Positions 55,969 to 64,000 of a stretch of 64,000 nucleotides of DNA are shown one piece after another; the first letter of the stretch is position 1, and each line of letters begins with the position of its first letter. The stretch covers positions 62,001 to 126,000 of the forward strand of contig NZ_KB899378.1 of NCBI RefSeq assembly GCF_000378185.1, written 5' to 3'. The stretch comes from Salinimonas chungwhensis DSM 16280. GTDB taxonomy: Bacteria; Pseudomonadota; Gammaproteobacteria; Enterobacterales; Alteromonadaceae. The position numbers and the translations under genes are program-made. Under the pieces are notes generated by a model that worked only from the letters and a program-made list of their open reading frames with translations, did no database searches and was not told the DNA's origin.

Positions 55969-58218
55969 ATGAAAAAAACCTGCGCTTCGTTATTATTGTG
56001 TGTTTTCAGCTGGCAGGCTTGTGCTCAGTCTGGTGCTGCTCAACGCAACAATGACGACCCGGACACATCATTACTCTGCCCCGTTTCACCAGTTCAGTTT
56101 TCTTCTGACAAACTGATGCCGCCGGGCGAAGTGATGGTGGAAGCCCGTCGCACCGAAGTATTTTCCCAACGGGAAGCCAATTTCAGCGGTGATGTGGATA
56201 TAACCTCGGACACAGCACGAATTCATGCTGATCAGGCCAAAATCCGTAATAATGGTCAACAATTAGAAGCCTCCGGTGATGTGCTTTACAAGGATGCGCA
56301 GCTTCAGGTTAGCAGCGACAATGTAGCCCTTGATTCCACACGCGAAACATTGGAAATGCAAAACACAGAGTATCTTTTCAATGGCACCAGCGGTCGCGGC
56401 ACAGCCCGTGTGATTGATTTGTCCTCTTCTGAAGGCCTTTCGTTACAAGATGTGCACTTTACTACCTGCCCCGCCGGTGACGAGGACTGGGCAATCCGGG
56501 CATCGGAAATTAATATTGAGCGGGGCTCGTTATGGGGCGAGGCAAAAAATACACGCTTCTATGTAGCAGATGTACCGGTATTCTATCTGCCTTATTTTGC
56601 TTTTCCAGTTAGTAATCAGCGTCAGACCGGTCTGCTCTTTCCTGAAATAGGCAGCTCCTCCAATACCGGTGTTGATTATCAGCAACCATTTTACTGGAAT
56701 ATGGCACCCAACTATGACATGACAATCACACCCCGGGTGATGTCTAAACGTGGCGTCCAACTGCAAACGGAGTTTCGCTATCTCAGTGAACAGGGTTACA
56801 GCGTAGTAGATGTTGAATATTTGCCCTCAGACAGCGATACCCCAACCAATGAACACCGCTATTTTTATCGTATCAAGCATGATGGTGTTCTAGGCGAGAA
56901 CTGGACAGTAGGCGTTGACATCAATGGCATAAGCGATGATAACTATATTGTTGATGTAGGCACGGATGATTACAATCGCGCAGATACCCATCTTCTTAGA
57001 ACGGTCGGACTGAACTATTTTTCAGAAAATATGACGCTGGATTTCCACGTGCGTGATTTTGAAACTATTGGCGATCGTCCCGACACCTATCGCGCATTTC
57101 CTGAAGCCAGGCTCAAGCTAAATCAGCCTCTTGGCAGCTTACTGGAATTCCGCCTGGACTCTGAGCTGGCCTATTTTGATAATGTGGATGAGTCCAGGCC
57201 CACCGCAATGCGCTTACACGTGGCACCATCTATTGCGCTGCCTTTTCAGCGTCACTGGGGCGAGTTAACTGCCGAAGCGACAGTGATGAATACAACCTAT
57301 AAACAAGACAATGTTGAAAACACAGCATTAGATGAAAATGTGAATCGTCTGCTGGGGCGCGGTCGGTTATACGGCACCTTATATTTTGAACGCGACGGCA
57401 GTTGGTTTAATGCCACAGATACGATGACATTTGAGCCCAAAGTCCAGTACCTGTATACCAGTTTTGAAGACCAGACCAACATCGGGCTCTACGATACAAC
57501 GAATCTGCTGACCGACGTAGAAGGCCTGTTCAGAGGCCGTGAGTTCACCGGGCTGGATAGAATTGTAGATAATAACCAGATTACCCTGGGTGCCACTTCG
57601 CGTATTATGGATGCACAAAATCGGGAACAATTTGCAGTAAGTCTGGGTCAGATATTTTACTTAGAAGACAATCGCATCATGACGCCCGGTAGTAACGGGG
57701 ACCGAGATCGCTCTGCCCTTGCCGCAGAACTCGACTGGCGATTTGACTCTCACTGGAATTTCTATTCTGATATACAAATCACGACACAAACCGATAAGGT
57801 AGAAAGAAGCAGCTTAGGGTTGGAGTATCGTCGTGACAGTGAAAGTCTGGTTCAGCTGACCCATCGTTACGTCCGTGAGCTTAGCGGAGAAACCATCGAT
57901 CAGGTGGGACTGTCGGTAAGCTGGCCCATCAGCAGAAACTGGCACTGGGTAGGCAGATCCTTTCGTGATCTCGAGCGTCATCGCAGTATCGAAACCTATA
58001 TCGGACTAGAATATGAATCCTGTTGCTGGGCCATACAAGTGGTTGCTCAACGTCAGTTAAGTAACCGGTTTGGCATCGATGGTCAGCAGTCTACCGATGA
58101 ATATGACTCTGGCGTAAGCTTGCAGTTTATCTTTAAAGGACTAGGATCGGCCAAATCCAGTCGACGCATGCTTGAAGATGGTATGTTTGGTTATCGACAA
58201 CCTTATAATTTGAATTAA
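55969..58218 (+). CDS. lptD: LPS-assembly outer-membrane protein LptD
   Basis: A 749-residue outer-membrane barrel that inserts LPS in the outer leaflet with LptE. A signal peptide (MKKTCASLLLCVFSWQACA) precedes an LptA-like jellyroll domain (EVMVEARRTEVFSQREANFS and the following repeats) and a large barrel. Four cysteines are at positions matching those that form the two essential inter-domain disulfides in E. coli: C37 (LLCPVSP), C167 (FTTCPAGDEDW), and adjacent C685-C686 (YESCCWAI). It heads the lptD-surA-pdxA-rsmA-apaGH set. Confidence 0.96.
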   Translation: MKKTCASLLLCVFSWQACAQSGAAQRNNDDPDTSLLCPVSPVQFSSDKLMPPGEVMVEARRTEVFSQREANFSGDVDITSDTARIHADQAKIRNNGQQLEASGDVLYKDAQLQVSSDNVALDSTRETLEMQNTEYLFNGTSGRGTARVIDLSSSEGLSLQDVHFTTCPAGDEDWAIRASEINIERGSLWGEAKNTRFYVADVPVFYLPYFAFPVSNQRQTGLLFPEIGSSSNTGVDYQQPFYWNMAPNYDMTITPRVMSKRGVQLQTEFRYLSEQGYSVVDVEYLPSDSDTPTNEHRYFYRIKHDGVLGENWTVGVDINGISDDNYIVDVGTDDYNRADTHLLRTVGLNYFSENMTLDFHVRDFETIGDRPDTYRAFPEARLKLNQPLGSLLEFRLDSELAYFDNVDESRPTAMRLHVAPSIALPFQRHWGELTAEATVMNTTYKQDNVENTALDENVNRLLGRGRLYGTLYFERDGSWFNATDTMTFEPKVQYLYTSFEDQTNIGLYDTTNLLTDVEGLFRGREFTGLDRIVDNNQITLGATSRIMDAQNREQFAVSLGQIFYLEDNRIMTPGSNGDRDRSALAAELDWRFDSHWNFYSDIQITTQTDKVERSSLGLEYRRDSESLVQLTHRYVRELSGETIDQVGLSVSWPISRNWHWVGRSFRDLERHRSIETYIGLEYESCCWAIQVVAQRQLSNRFGIDGQQSTDEYDSGVSLQFIFKGLGSAKSSRRMLEDGMFGYRQPYNLN

Positions 58219-58274
58219 TTTACCCTGTCGGCGATAAGTATTGCCGACCACATTAACGACAATAAAGAGTAATT

Positions 58275-59552
58275 ATGAAGTTCATTATCCGGGCTATGTG
58301 TTTAAGTGCCTTGCTTACTGTTACATGCTGGGCACAGCAAGTTTCACTGGACCGCGTGGCGGTAATCGTTGACCAGGGCGTGATTCTGGAAAGCGAAATT
58401 GAAAAGCTGATCGCTGAGGTAAAACGGAGCGCCCAGTCAGAAAGTCAGGAGCTGCCCTCAGACCGTGTGCTTCGCACTCAGGCTATAGAGCGACTGATTC
58501 TAAAAAACCTCCAAATGCAGCGCGCTGAGCGCATGGGGATTCAGGTAAGTGATCCGCAGTTGGAGCAAACCATTGCCAATATTGCACAAAATCAAAACCT
58601 GACCGTGGCGCAGTTACGGCAGGGCGTAGCGCAAGAAGGGCTAAGCTATGATGATTATCGCGAGTCGGTTCGTGAAGAGTTGATTGTTGGCGAGGTCCGC
58701 CGGGCTAATGTTCGTCGTCGTATTTACATAACGCCCCAGGAAGTTGATTCATTACTGGAGGTAATGAACGAACAAGGTGCTGAGCAGGCAGAATATAACC
58801 TGGGTCATATTCTTATCGGGTTGCCTTCAGAGCCTTCTGAAGAAGAAGTTGAAGAAGCACGAAGCCGCGCCACCAAAGTATTGCAACTGCTACGGGATGG
58901 TTCTGACTTCACTAAAATTGCAATAACATCATCTTCCGGTTCTAATGCACTGGAGGGCGGTAACATGGGTTGGCTGAACATCAACTCGATGCCTACATTA
59001 TTTGCTGAAGCTGTACAGGGTAAAGATGAAGGTGAGCTAATTGGCCCCATCCGCAGCGGCGCGGGTTTCCACATTTTGAAAATTAAAGAAACCCGTGGTA
59101 TCGAGAAAGTCACTGTGGAAGAAGTTAATGCACGCCATATCCTGATTACCCCATCAATTATCTTAAGCGAAGATAAAGCCCGAGAGCGTCTTGAAAAATT
59201 CCGCCAACAGGTCATCAATGATGAAGCGGATTTTGCCGAACTGGCAAAAGAGCATTCAGAAGATCCAGGCTCAGCACTAAAAGGCGGTAATCTTGGGTGG
59301 GCTGATCCTACCATGTACGTACCGGCGTTCCAGAAGGCGTTATCAAACCTTGAACCGGGCGAGTATAGCCAACCTATTCGTTCAACCCATGGCTGGCACC
59401 TTATTCAGCTGCAGGACCGTCGTTTTGACGATGCCACTGAAAAACGCAAAGAGGATAAAGCCCGTCAGCTTATCTTCAGCCGGAAGTTTAAAGAAGAAAC
59501 AGAAACCTGGCTGCGTGAAATGCGCGATGCTGCCTATATTGAAGTGCTTTAA
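58275..59552 (+). CDS. surA: Periplasmic chaperone/isomerase SurA
   Basis: A 425-residue chaperone (E. coli 428) that escorts unfolded outer-membrane proteins, including LptD. A signal peptide ([20 protein letters not shown]) is followed by an N-terminal chaperone domain ([20 protein letters not shown]) and two parvulin domains (about 170-270 and 280-380, with [29 protein letters not shown] and [30 protein letters not shown]). The gene lies directly after lptD. Confidence 0.97.
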   Translation: MKFIIRAMCLSALLTVTCWAQQVSLDRVAVIVDQGVILESEIEKLIAEVKRSAQSESQELPSDRVLRTQAIERLILKNLQMQRAERMGIQVSDPQLEQTIANIAQNQNLTVAQLRQGVAQEGLSYDDYRESVREELIVGEVRRANVRRRIYITPQEVDSLLEVMNEQGAEQAEYNLGHILIGLPSEPSEEEVEEARSRATKVLQLLRDGSDFTKIAITSSSGSNALEGGNMGWLNINSMPTLFAEAVQGKDEGELIGPIRSGAGFHILKIKETRGIEKVTVEEVNARHILITPSIILSEDKARERLEKFRQQVINDEADFAELAKEHSEDPGSALKGGNLGWADPTMYVPAFQKALSNLEPGEYSQPIRSTHGWHLIQLQDRRFDDATEKRKEDKARQLIFSRKFKEETETWLREMRDAAYIEVL

Positions 59553-60556
59553 TGCCGATTACTATGCAAGCAAACCCGCCATTGAAAATTGCTGTCACGC
59601 CGGGTGAACCGGCCGGTATCGGACCGGACCTCATCATTCAGCTGGCGCAACTTCAGTGGACGGCTCAGTTGGTCGTATTCGCAGACGCAAAAGTGTTATC
59701 CGAACGCGCGGCACTGCTTGACCTTCCGTTGACGCTCACGACTTTTGAGCCGTCTATAAGTCGGGTTCAGGCTGCCGGAGAACTGTTCATTCGGCAAATT
59801 GATACGGATGTTCCGGTGCAACCCGGTAAGCTGGATAGTGGTAATGGCCAGTACGTGGTAGAAACACTTCGTCAGGCCTGTCAGGCTAATATGCAGGAAG
59901 GATTCGCAGCTGTCGTCACCGGGCCTGTGCATAAAGGCATTATCAACGAAGCGGGCGTGTCATTTTCCGGTCACACTGAATATTTTGCGCATCAGTCCAA
60001 TACTATTGATGTAGTAATGTTGCTCGCCACCGAAGGGTTGAATGTAGCGTTGGCAACCACTCACATACCACTGGAGTATGTAGCCAAAGCCATCACTGAA
60101 GAAAGACTGCATCGGGTAATAAAAATTATCGATACAGACTTGAAACAAAAATTCGGGATTGCTGAGCCACATATCTTTGTCTGTGGGCTTAATCCTCATG
60201 CCGGCGAGAATGGACATATCGGAAAAGAGGAAATACAGACCATTATCCCGGCTCTTGACGCCTTGCGCACTGAAGGAATTAACCTGACCGGGCCGCTACC
60301 GGCTGATACAATCTTTCAACCTAAGTATCTTGAAGATGCCGACGTAGTACTTGCGATGTATCACGACCAAGGCTTACCGGTATTAAAATTTAAAGGCTTT
60401 GGGGCTGCTGTGAACATCACATTAGGCCTGCCATTTATCCGCACCTCAGTGGACCACGGCACAGCAACAGATTTAGCCGGCACTGGGAAAGCGGATGCAG
60501 GTAGCTTCAGAAAAGCCCTGGAAAAAGCCATAGAACTTGCGAACAGTCACCTATGA
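59552..60556 (+). CDS. pdxA: 4-hydroxythreonine-4-phosphate dehydrogenase
   Basis: A 334-residue NAD-dependent, metal-binding enzyme of pyridoxal phosphate synthesis. [37 protein letters not shown] (metal-ligand His), [14 protein letters not shown] and [12 protein letters not shown] are diagnostic. The start overlaps the surA stop (TAATG); an in-frame ATG five codons later is an alternative. Works upstream of PdxJ, encoded at 50 kb. Confidence 0.96.
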   Translation: MPITMQANPPLKIAVTPGEPAGIGPDLIIQLAQLQWTAQLVVFADAKVLSERAALLDLPLTLTTFEPSISRVQAAGELFIRQIDTDVPVQPGKLDSGNGQYVVETLRQACQANMQEGFAAVVTGPVHKGIINEAGVSFSGHTEYFAHQSNTIDVVMLLATEGLNVALATTHIPLEYVAKAITEERLHRVIKIIDTDLKQKFGIAEPHIFVCGLNPHAGENGHIGKEEIQTIIPALDALRTEGINLTGPLPADTIFQPKYLEDADVVLAMYHDQGLPVLKFKGFGAAVNITLGLPFIRTSVDHGTATDLAGTGKADAGSFRKALEKAIELANSHL

Positions 60557-61377
60557 GTAAAACCCATTTAGGCCATACTGCACGAAAGCGGTTTGGTCAG
60601 AACTTTTTGCACGATGACTATGTCATTGAGCAAATCGTCAATGCTATCAATCCCCGGAATGGCGAGAACCTGGTGGAAATTGGCCCCGGTCTTGGTGCGC
60701 TAACCGATCCAGTTTGCGAGCGCGTTGATGCGCTTACTGTCGTGGAACTCGACCGTGATCTGGCAAAACGTTTGCACCACCACCCGTTTCACGGCCATAA
60801 GCTGAATATTATTGAACAGGATGCCCTGACGCTGGATTTTGCCTCAGTGCTGGCCGCCCGCGATGATACGCAGAAGCGTCTCAGGGTGTTTGGCAATTTG
60901 CCTTACAATATCTCAACGCCACTTATGTTTCATCTGTTCTACTTTACTGACAGCATTAGTGACATGCACTTCATGTTGCAAAAAGAGGTGGTAAACCGTC
61001 TAGCTGCTCAGCCAGGTTCAAAAAGCTATGGCCGCCTGTCTGTCATGACCCAGTATTACTGTTCGGTTATGCCAGTTCTAAATGTTCCCCCTGAAGCTTT
61101 TAAACCACCGCCTAAAGTAGAGTCAGCGGTGGTGCGGCTCATCCCCCATGCCACCCCGCCGGTAGAAGTGGCGTCACTCAATACACTGGAACGGGTTTGT
61201 GCACAGGCGTTTAATCAGCGGCGTAAAACAATCCGCAATAGCCTTAAAGACTGTATCAGTGAACAGGCGCTTGACAGTTTGGGGCTCGACCCTGGCACGC
61301 GTGCTGAAACGCTCTCGTTGCAGGATTTTGCGTCTATTGCTAATTACATTACTGCGCAAGAGGTATCGCAGGAATGA
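60553..61377 (+). CDS. rsmA: 16S rRNA dimethyladenosine transferase RsmA (KsgA)
   Basis: A 274-residue enzyme (E. coli 273) that dimethylates A1518 and A1519 in 16S rRNA. The SAM-binding [15 protein letters not shown] and [14 protein letters not shown], and the catalytic NLPYN in [13 protein letters not shown], are present. Start overlaps pdxA by 4 bases and end overlaps apaG by 4. Confidence 0.97.
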   Translation: MSKTHLGHTARKRFGQNFLHDDYVIEQIVNAINPRNGENLVEIGPGLGALTDPVCERVDALTVVELDRDLAKRLHHHPFHGHKLNIIEQDALTLDFASVLAARDDTQKRLRVFGNLPYNISTPLMFHLFYFTDSISDMHFMLQKEVVNRLAAQPGSKSYGRLSVMTQYYCSVMPVLNVPPEAFKPPPKVESAVVRLIPHATPPVEVASLNTLERVCAQAFNQRRKTIRNSLKDCISEQALDSLGLDPGTRAETLSLQDFASIANYITAQEVSQE

Positions 61378-61748
61378 AAGAATCATTAATCAAAGTCAAT
61401 GTTAAAACCCGGCATTTGCCAGAGCATCCGGCAAATACCGATGAGAAATACGCTTTTGCTTACCAGATTACTATCGCAAATAAATCGGATGTGCCAGTCC
61501 AACTGGTAAGTCGTTACTGGCTGATAACTGATGGGTCGGGTAAAAAGTCTGAGGTCCAGGGCGATGGCGTGATAGGCAAACAGCCAACCATCGAACCAGG
61601 CAGCAGTTTTGAGTACACCAGCGGCGCTGTATTAGACACACCGGTGGGGACAATGGAAGGCCATTATCACATGTTAACCGATGATGGTGACAAATTCAGG
61701 GTGCCCATCGATGTGTTTACGCTAGCTGTTCCTAACATCATCAATTAA
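61374..61748 (+). CDS. apaG: ApaG protein
   Basis: A 124-residue ApaG (E. coli 125), a fibronectin-III-like fold protein of unknown exact role. The conserved core [50 protein letters not shown] and GTMEGHYHM matches well. It lies between rsmA and apaH, the standard order. Confidence 0.96.
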   Translation: MKESLIKVNVKTRHLPEHPANTDEKYAFAYQITIANKSDVPVQLVSRYWLITDGSGKKSEVQGDGVIGKQPTIEPGSSFEYTSGAVLDTPVGTMEGHYHMLTDDGDKFRVPIDVFTLAVPNIIN

Positions 61749-61772
61749 TTCTCCGACTTTAAAAGGTTATTA

Positions 61773-62591
61773 ATGACGTCACGTCAAACGCTCATCGTGG
61801 GCGATATTCAGGGTTGTTATAAAGGTTTAAGACAACTTCTGGATAAATGCGAGTTTGAATCCTCCAGAGACCAGTTGATTGCAGTGGGCGATCTGGTCGC
61901 CCGGGGTGAGGACTCTTTGGCCACCGTTGAGTATTTAATGAGTCTTAACGGCAGTTTTCGCACGGTGCTGGGTAATCATGATTTGCATCTGTTGTCTGTC
62001 ATAGAAGGCATTAAAGCGCCCAATCCGAAAGATAATCTGGATAACCTGCTGGCCAGTAGCAGACTGGCAGAAATAAGTTACTGGCTACGTCGCTTCCCGC
62101 TTGCCATGAAACTGGATGCGCAGCATACGGTGGTTCACGCTGGTCTTTTTCCCCTATGGAGTACGTCACAACTGTTGGCGTTAAGCGATGAAGTGAGTCA
62201 AGCGTTAAGTAGTACGCGCTATCTAGAACTACTTAATAATATGTATGCTAATGAGCCACAAAACTGGCGGGAAAGCCTGGACGGATTTGCGCGCCTTAGA
62301 TTTATCATCAACGCATGCACCCGTATGCGCTTTTTATCCACCGATTATCGACTGAATGTTGCCGAAAAAGGCAAGCCGTCAGCCGCCCCGCCGCACCTTA
62401 AACCCTGGTTTGAGCTGGATAACGAACACCTCGGCGGACATGAAAAGATAATATTCGGACATTGGGCTGCCTTAACCGGAGTAACTGATAAAAAACAGGT
62501 TATCGGCCTTGATACCGGGTACGTATGGGGCAACACAATGTCTGCTTATCGTGTTGAAACAGGTGAAATAATTGCGGTTTCAGCCGGGTAG
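61773..62591 (+). CDS. apaH: Bis(5'-nucleosyl)-tetraphosphatase, symmetrical
   Basis: A 272-residue Ap4A hydrolase (E. coli 280) that splits Ap4A into two ADP and removes Np4 caps on RNA in E. coli. Metallophosphatase motifs are VGDIQGCYKGLRQLLD, VGDLVARGEDSL, LGNHDLHLLSV and VVHAGLFPLWS. It ends the lptD-surA-pdxA-rsmA-apaG-apaH set. Confidence 0.97.
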   Translation: MTSRQTLIVGDIQGCYKGLRQLLDKCEFESSRDQLIAVGDLVARGEDSLATVEYLMSLNGSFRTVLGNHDLHLLSVIEGIKAPNPKDNLDNLLASSRLAEISYWLRRFPLAMKLDAQHTVVHAGLFPLWSTSQLLALSDEVSQALSSTRYLELLNNMYANEPQNWRESLDGFARLRFIINACTRMRFLSTDYRLNVAEKGKPSAAPPHLKPWFELDNEHLGGHEKIIFGHWAALTGVTDKKQVIGLDTGYVWGNTMSAYRVETGEIIAVSAG

Positions 62592-62711
62592 TCGAGGGTC
62601 TTACATTCAAGCCTGTTTTTCACTGCTGATATTTTTCTCCAGACTCCATACGCTTGTATCAGAAAATAACTTAAGTTCACTACATTATCGTCGATATAAT
62701 AAGTCTCAGAG

Positions 62712-62775
62712 TGCAAATTAAGGTTCGGCTACTCAAAAAGTCATATTTAATGTGAACTTTTGAGTACAATTTGCA
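62712..62775. promoter_or_regulatory. Nested inverted repeats upstream of the chemotaxis gene
   Basis: Outer pair TGCAAATT (62712-62719) / AATTTGCA (62768-62775); inner pair ACTCAAAA (62731-62738) / TTTTGAGT (62758-62765). Both are perfect 8-mers and fold into one structure with a 19-base loop. They lie 60-120 bases before the ATG, so they may be protein-binding sites or an RNA leader; no regulator is identified. Confidence 0.5.
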
Positions 62776-62834
62776 ATTATTTAGCATTATTCGTCACATA
62801 TCATAACGATAAAATTGTAGTAGCAGGAGTTTCG

Positions 62835-64000
62835 ATGAAAATCACGGTGGCTAAACGTATTATTGGTGGTTTTCTTACCATCAGCCTTTTGCTGATACTG
62901 ATCAGTGTTTCTTCTTTATATAATCTTAATTCCATCGGCGCAGCTACAGACGAGGTAAATAATACCGCCATTCCTACGATTTCCGGCAGTAATGAGTTAA
63001 AAGCGACATTTTTAAATATGGGGCGTCTGACCTTTGAGTCCTACATCGAAGAAGAGCTTCAAGGGCTGAATGAAAAAGAGGCCAGCTTCAAAACAAGCCA
63101 GGACAACTTCACTAATACATACGCCAGACTGAACACCATTGTCAGCGATGATCCTGCCTTGAAATCTTCACTTGATAAAGTGCACGCCAGCTATAGCGAA
63201 TATATTGGAAATACAGAAAATATGTACGCTACGCATCGTCGTTATCTGAGCATGCGAAACACTATTAGCGACCAGCTTATGGTTGCCGAAGATAATGCCG
63301 ATGATGCTTCCATGTACCTGCTGGATTTTTCGTATCTTCCGGAAGTTAAATCAAACCCTGCTTTACAGGAAGCTGCAAAAATTGGCGGCGAGCTGGAAAG
63401 CGCGTTGTTATCCATGCTTACGGTGTCCAACGAGTATCTGAAAACCGGAACTCTGCTGCGTGCTGAAACGCTGAGTAATGAGGTGGCATTGGTTGTCGAA
63501 AATGTGTCAGAGAAACTGTCAGCAATGTTGGAAGCGGCGGATGGTCAGGATGCATCAGGCAGCCTTGAGGAAATCAGTGAAATGGTCAGTGAAGCGCTGG
63601 ACGCTATCACTGGTAATGATGGTGTCGTGCAGTTGCACCAGAACCGACTGTCGTTCCGAAACGCGGCAGAACAAGCACTCAATGCCTCTGATTCAAATAT
63701 TGATACTGCAATGGGCGAGCTGGAAAAACTCCTTACCCTAACCAATCAACGCGCTGATGCTATTGATGATCAGGTGACTGAAAAAGTTGCCAGCGGGAAC
63801 TTAATTGTCATCATCGTGGTCATCGCCTCGCTAATCGCAGCAGCAATTATCGGTACGTTGACAGTAAGAGCAATTACCCGTCCGCTTAATCGGGTAAATG
63901 AATTACTGCAGGTCGCTTCGTCAGGTGATTTGACCAGACGTCTGGACGACTCTGCTGAAGATGAATTTGGTCAGCTTGCACGTAACTGTAATCAGCTTAT
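62835..64000 (+). CDS. Methyl-accepting chemotaxis protein, N-terminal part only
   Basis: The gene runs off the right edge; 388 codons are visible. From the ATG at 62835 (behind GCAGGAG) the product has TM1 (residues about 8-30, IIGGFLTISLLLILISVSSLY), a long helical periplasmic domain to about 315, TM2 (about 320-340, LIVIIVVIASLIAAAIIGTL) and a HAMP domain beginning RAITRPLNRVNELL, which continues with SGDLTRRLDDSAEDEFGQLA. The signalling domain lies outside the window. The first part LNSIGAATDEVNNTAIPTIS matches the four-helix-bundle sensor class. The ligand is unknown. The methylation and CheA-contact regions cannot be judged. Confidence 0.9.
   Translation, partial: MKITVAKRIIGGFLTISLLLILISVSSLYNLNSIGAATDEVNNTAIPTISGSNELKATFLNMGRLTFESYIEEELQGLNEKEASFKTSQDNFTNTYARLNTIVSDDPALKSSLDKVHASYSEYIGNTENMYATHRRYLSMRNTISDQLMVAEDNADDASMYLLDFSYLPEVKSNPALQEAAKIGGELESALLSMLTVSNEYLKTGTLLRAETLSNEVALVVENVSEKLSAMLEAADGQDASGSLEEISEMVSEALDAITGNDGVVQLHQNRLSFRNAAEQALNASDSNIDTAMGELEKLLTLTNQRADAIDDQVTEKVASGNLIVIIVVIASLIAAAIIGTLTVRAITRPLNRVNELLQVASSGDLTRRLDDSAEDEFGQLARNCNQL

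Noticed and set aside
55821..56054. 77-codon plus-strand frame before lptD
   Set aside because: It overlaps the lptD signal sequence in another frame and has no supporting features.
62800..62834. Possible sigma-28 flagellar promoter before the chemotaxis receptor
   Set aside because: AACGATAA resembles the -10 of that class, but no TAAA element is found about 15 bases upstream.

Overview
The window is ordinary chromosomal core sequence of a marine-type gammaproteobacterium. The gene complement and order point to Alteromonadales, probably Alteromonadaceae (Alteromonas/Salinimonas-like): tkt-epd-pgk with a class I aldolase, zapE/zapG-degQ-degS, mlaFEDCB-ibaG-murA, kdsD-kdsC-lptCAB-rpoN-hpf-ptsN-rapZ-npr, rplM-rpsI, petABC-sspAB, relA-mazG, djlA-xerD-dsbC-recJ, and lptD-surA-pdxA-rsmA-apaG-apaH. 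The family assignment is inference from gene content; no 16S rRNA gene is present. I saw no tRNA or rRNA genes, CRISPR array, prophage, insertion sequence or toxin-antitoxin pair. One structural RNA, the RNase P RNA, is on the minus strand near 16.8 kb.

Layout. 0-1 kb: N-terminal part of a seven-TM GGDEF protein cut by the window edge. 1-6.4 kb (minus): tkt, epd, pgk, fda, central carbon metabolism. 6.5-7.9 kb: metK behind four tandem MetJ-like boxes that overlap its promoter. 8-16.6 kb is the accessory part: a small putative outer-membrane protein, a DnaQ-fold exonuclease, a periplasmic binding protein next to a large hybrid histidine kinase, an O-antigen-ligase-type membrane protein with a small partner, and a SapC protein. 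16.6-19.5 kb: rnpB, a soluble histidine kinase with an RsbRD-like N-terminus, and a YebC/PmpR-family gene. 19.5-24.4 kb: zapE, zapG, degQ, degS. 24.7-29.4 kb (minus): Mla phospholipid transport operon, ibaG and murA. 30-39.2 kb (plus): yrbG-kdsD-kdsC-lptCAB, rpoN with its PTS-Ntr neighbours, and mgtE. 39.3-44.5 kb (minus): sspB, sspA, cytochrome bc1 (petABC), rpsI and rplM. 44.7-55.6 kb (minus): a long set running djlA, xerD, dsbC, recJ, a small unknown gene, recO, pdxJ, acpS, rlmD, relA, mazG. 56-62.6 kb (plus): lptD, surA, pdxA, rsmA, apaG, apaH. 62.8 kb to the end: a methyl-accepting chemotaxis protein cut by the window edge.

How it fits together. Envelope biogenesis is the main theme: Kdo synthesis, the Lpt bridge (LptA, B, C, D), the chaperones and isomerases for outer-membrane proteins (SurA, DegQ, DsbC), the sigma-E protease DegS, Mla lipid transport and MurA. 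LptD has the four cysteines that need DsbC-type isomerisation. Many genes are tightly packed with 1-4 base stop/start overlaps.

I did not find a convincing previously undescribed system. The parts most worth a second look are the binding-protein/hybrid-kinase pair, two overlapping and mutually exclusive hairpins in the degS leader, nested inverted repeats before the chemotaxis gene, an 18-bp perfect palindrome before petA, a 62-base lptC/lptA overlap, and several small unrecognised genes.
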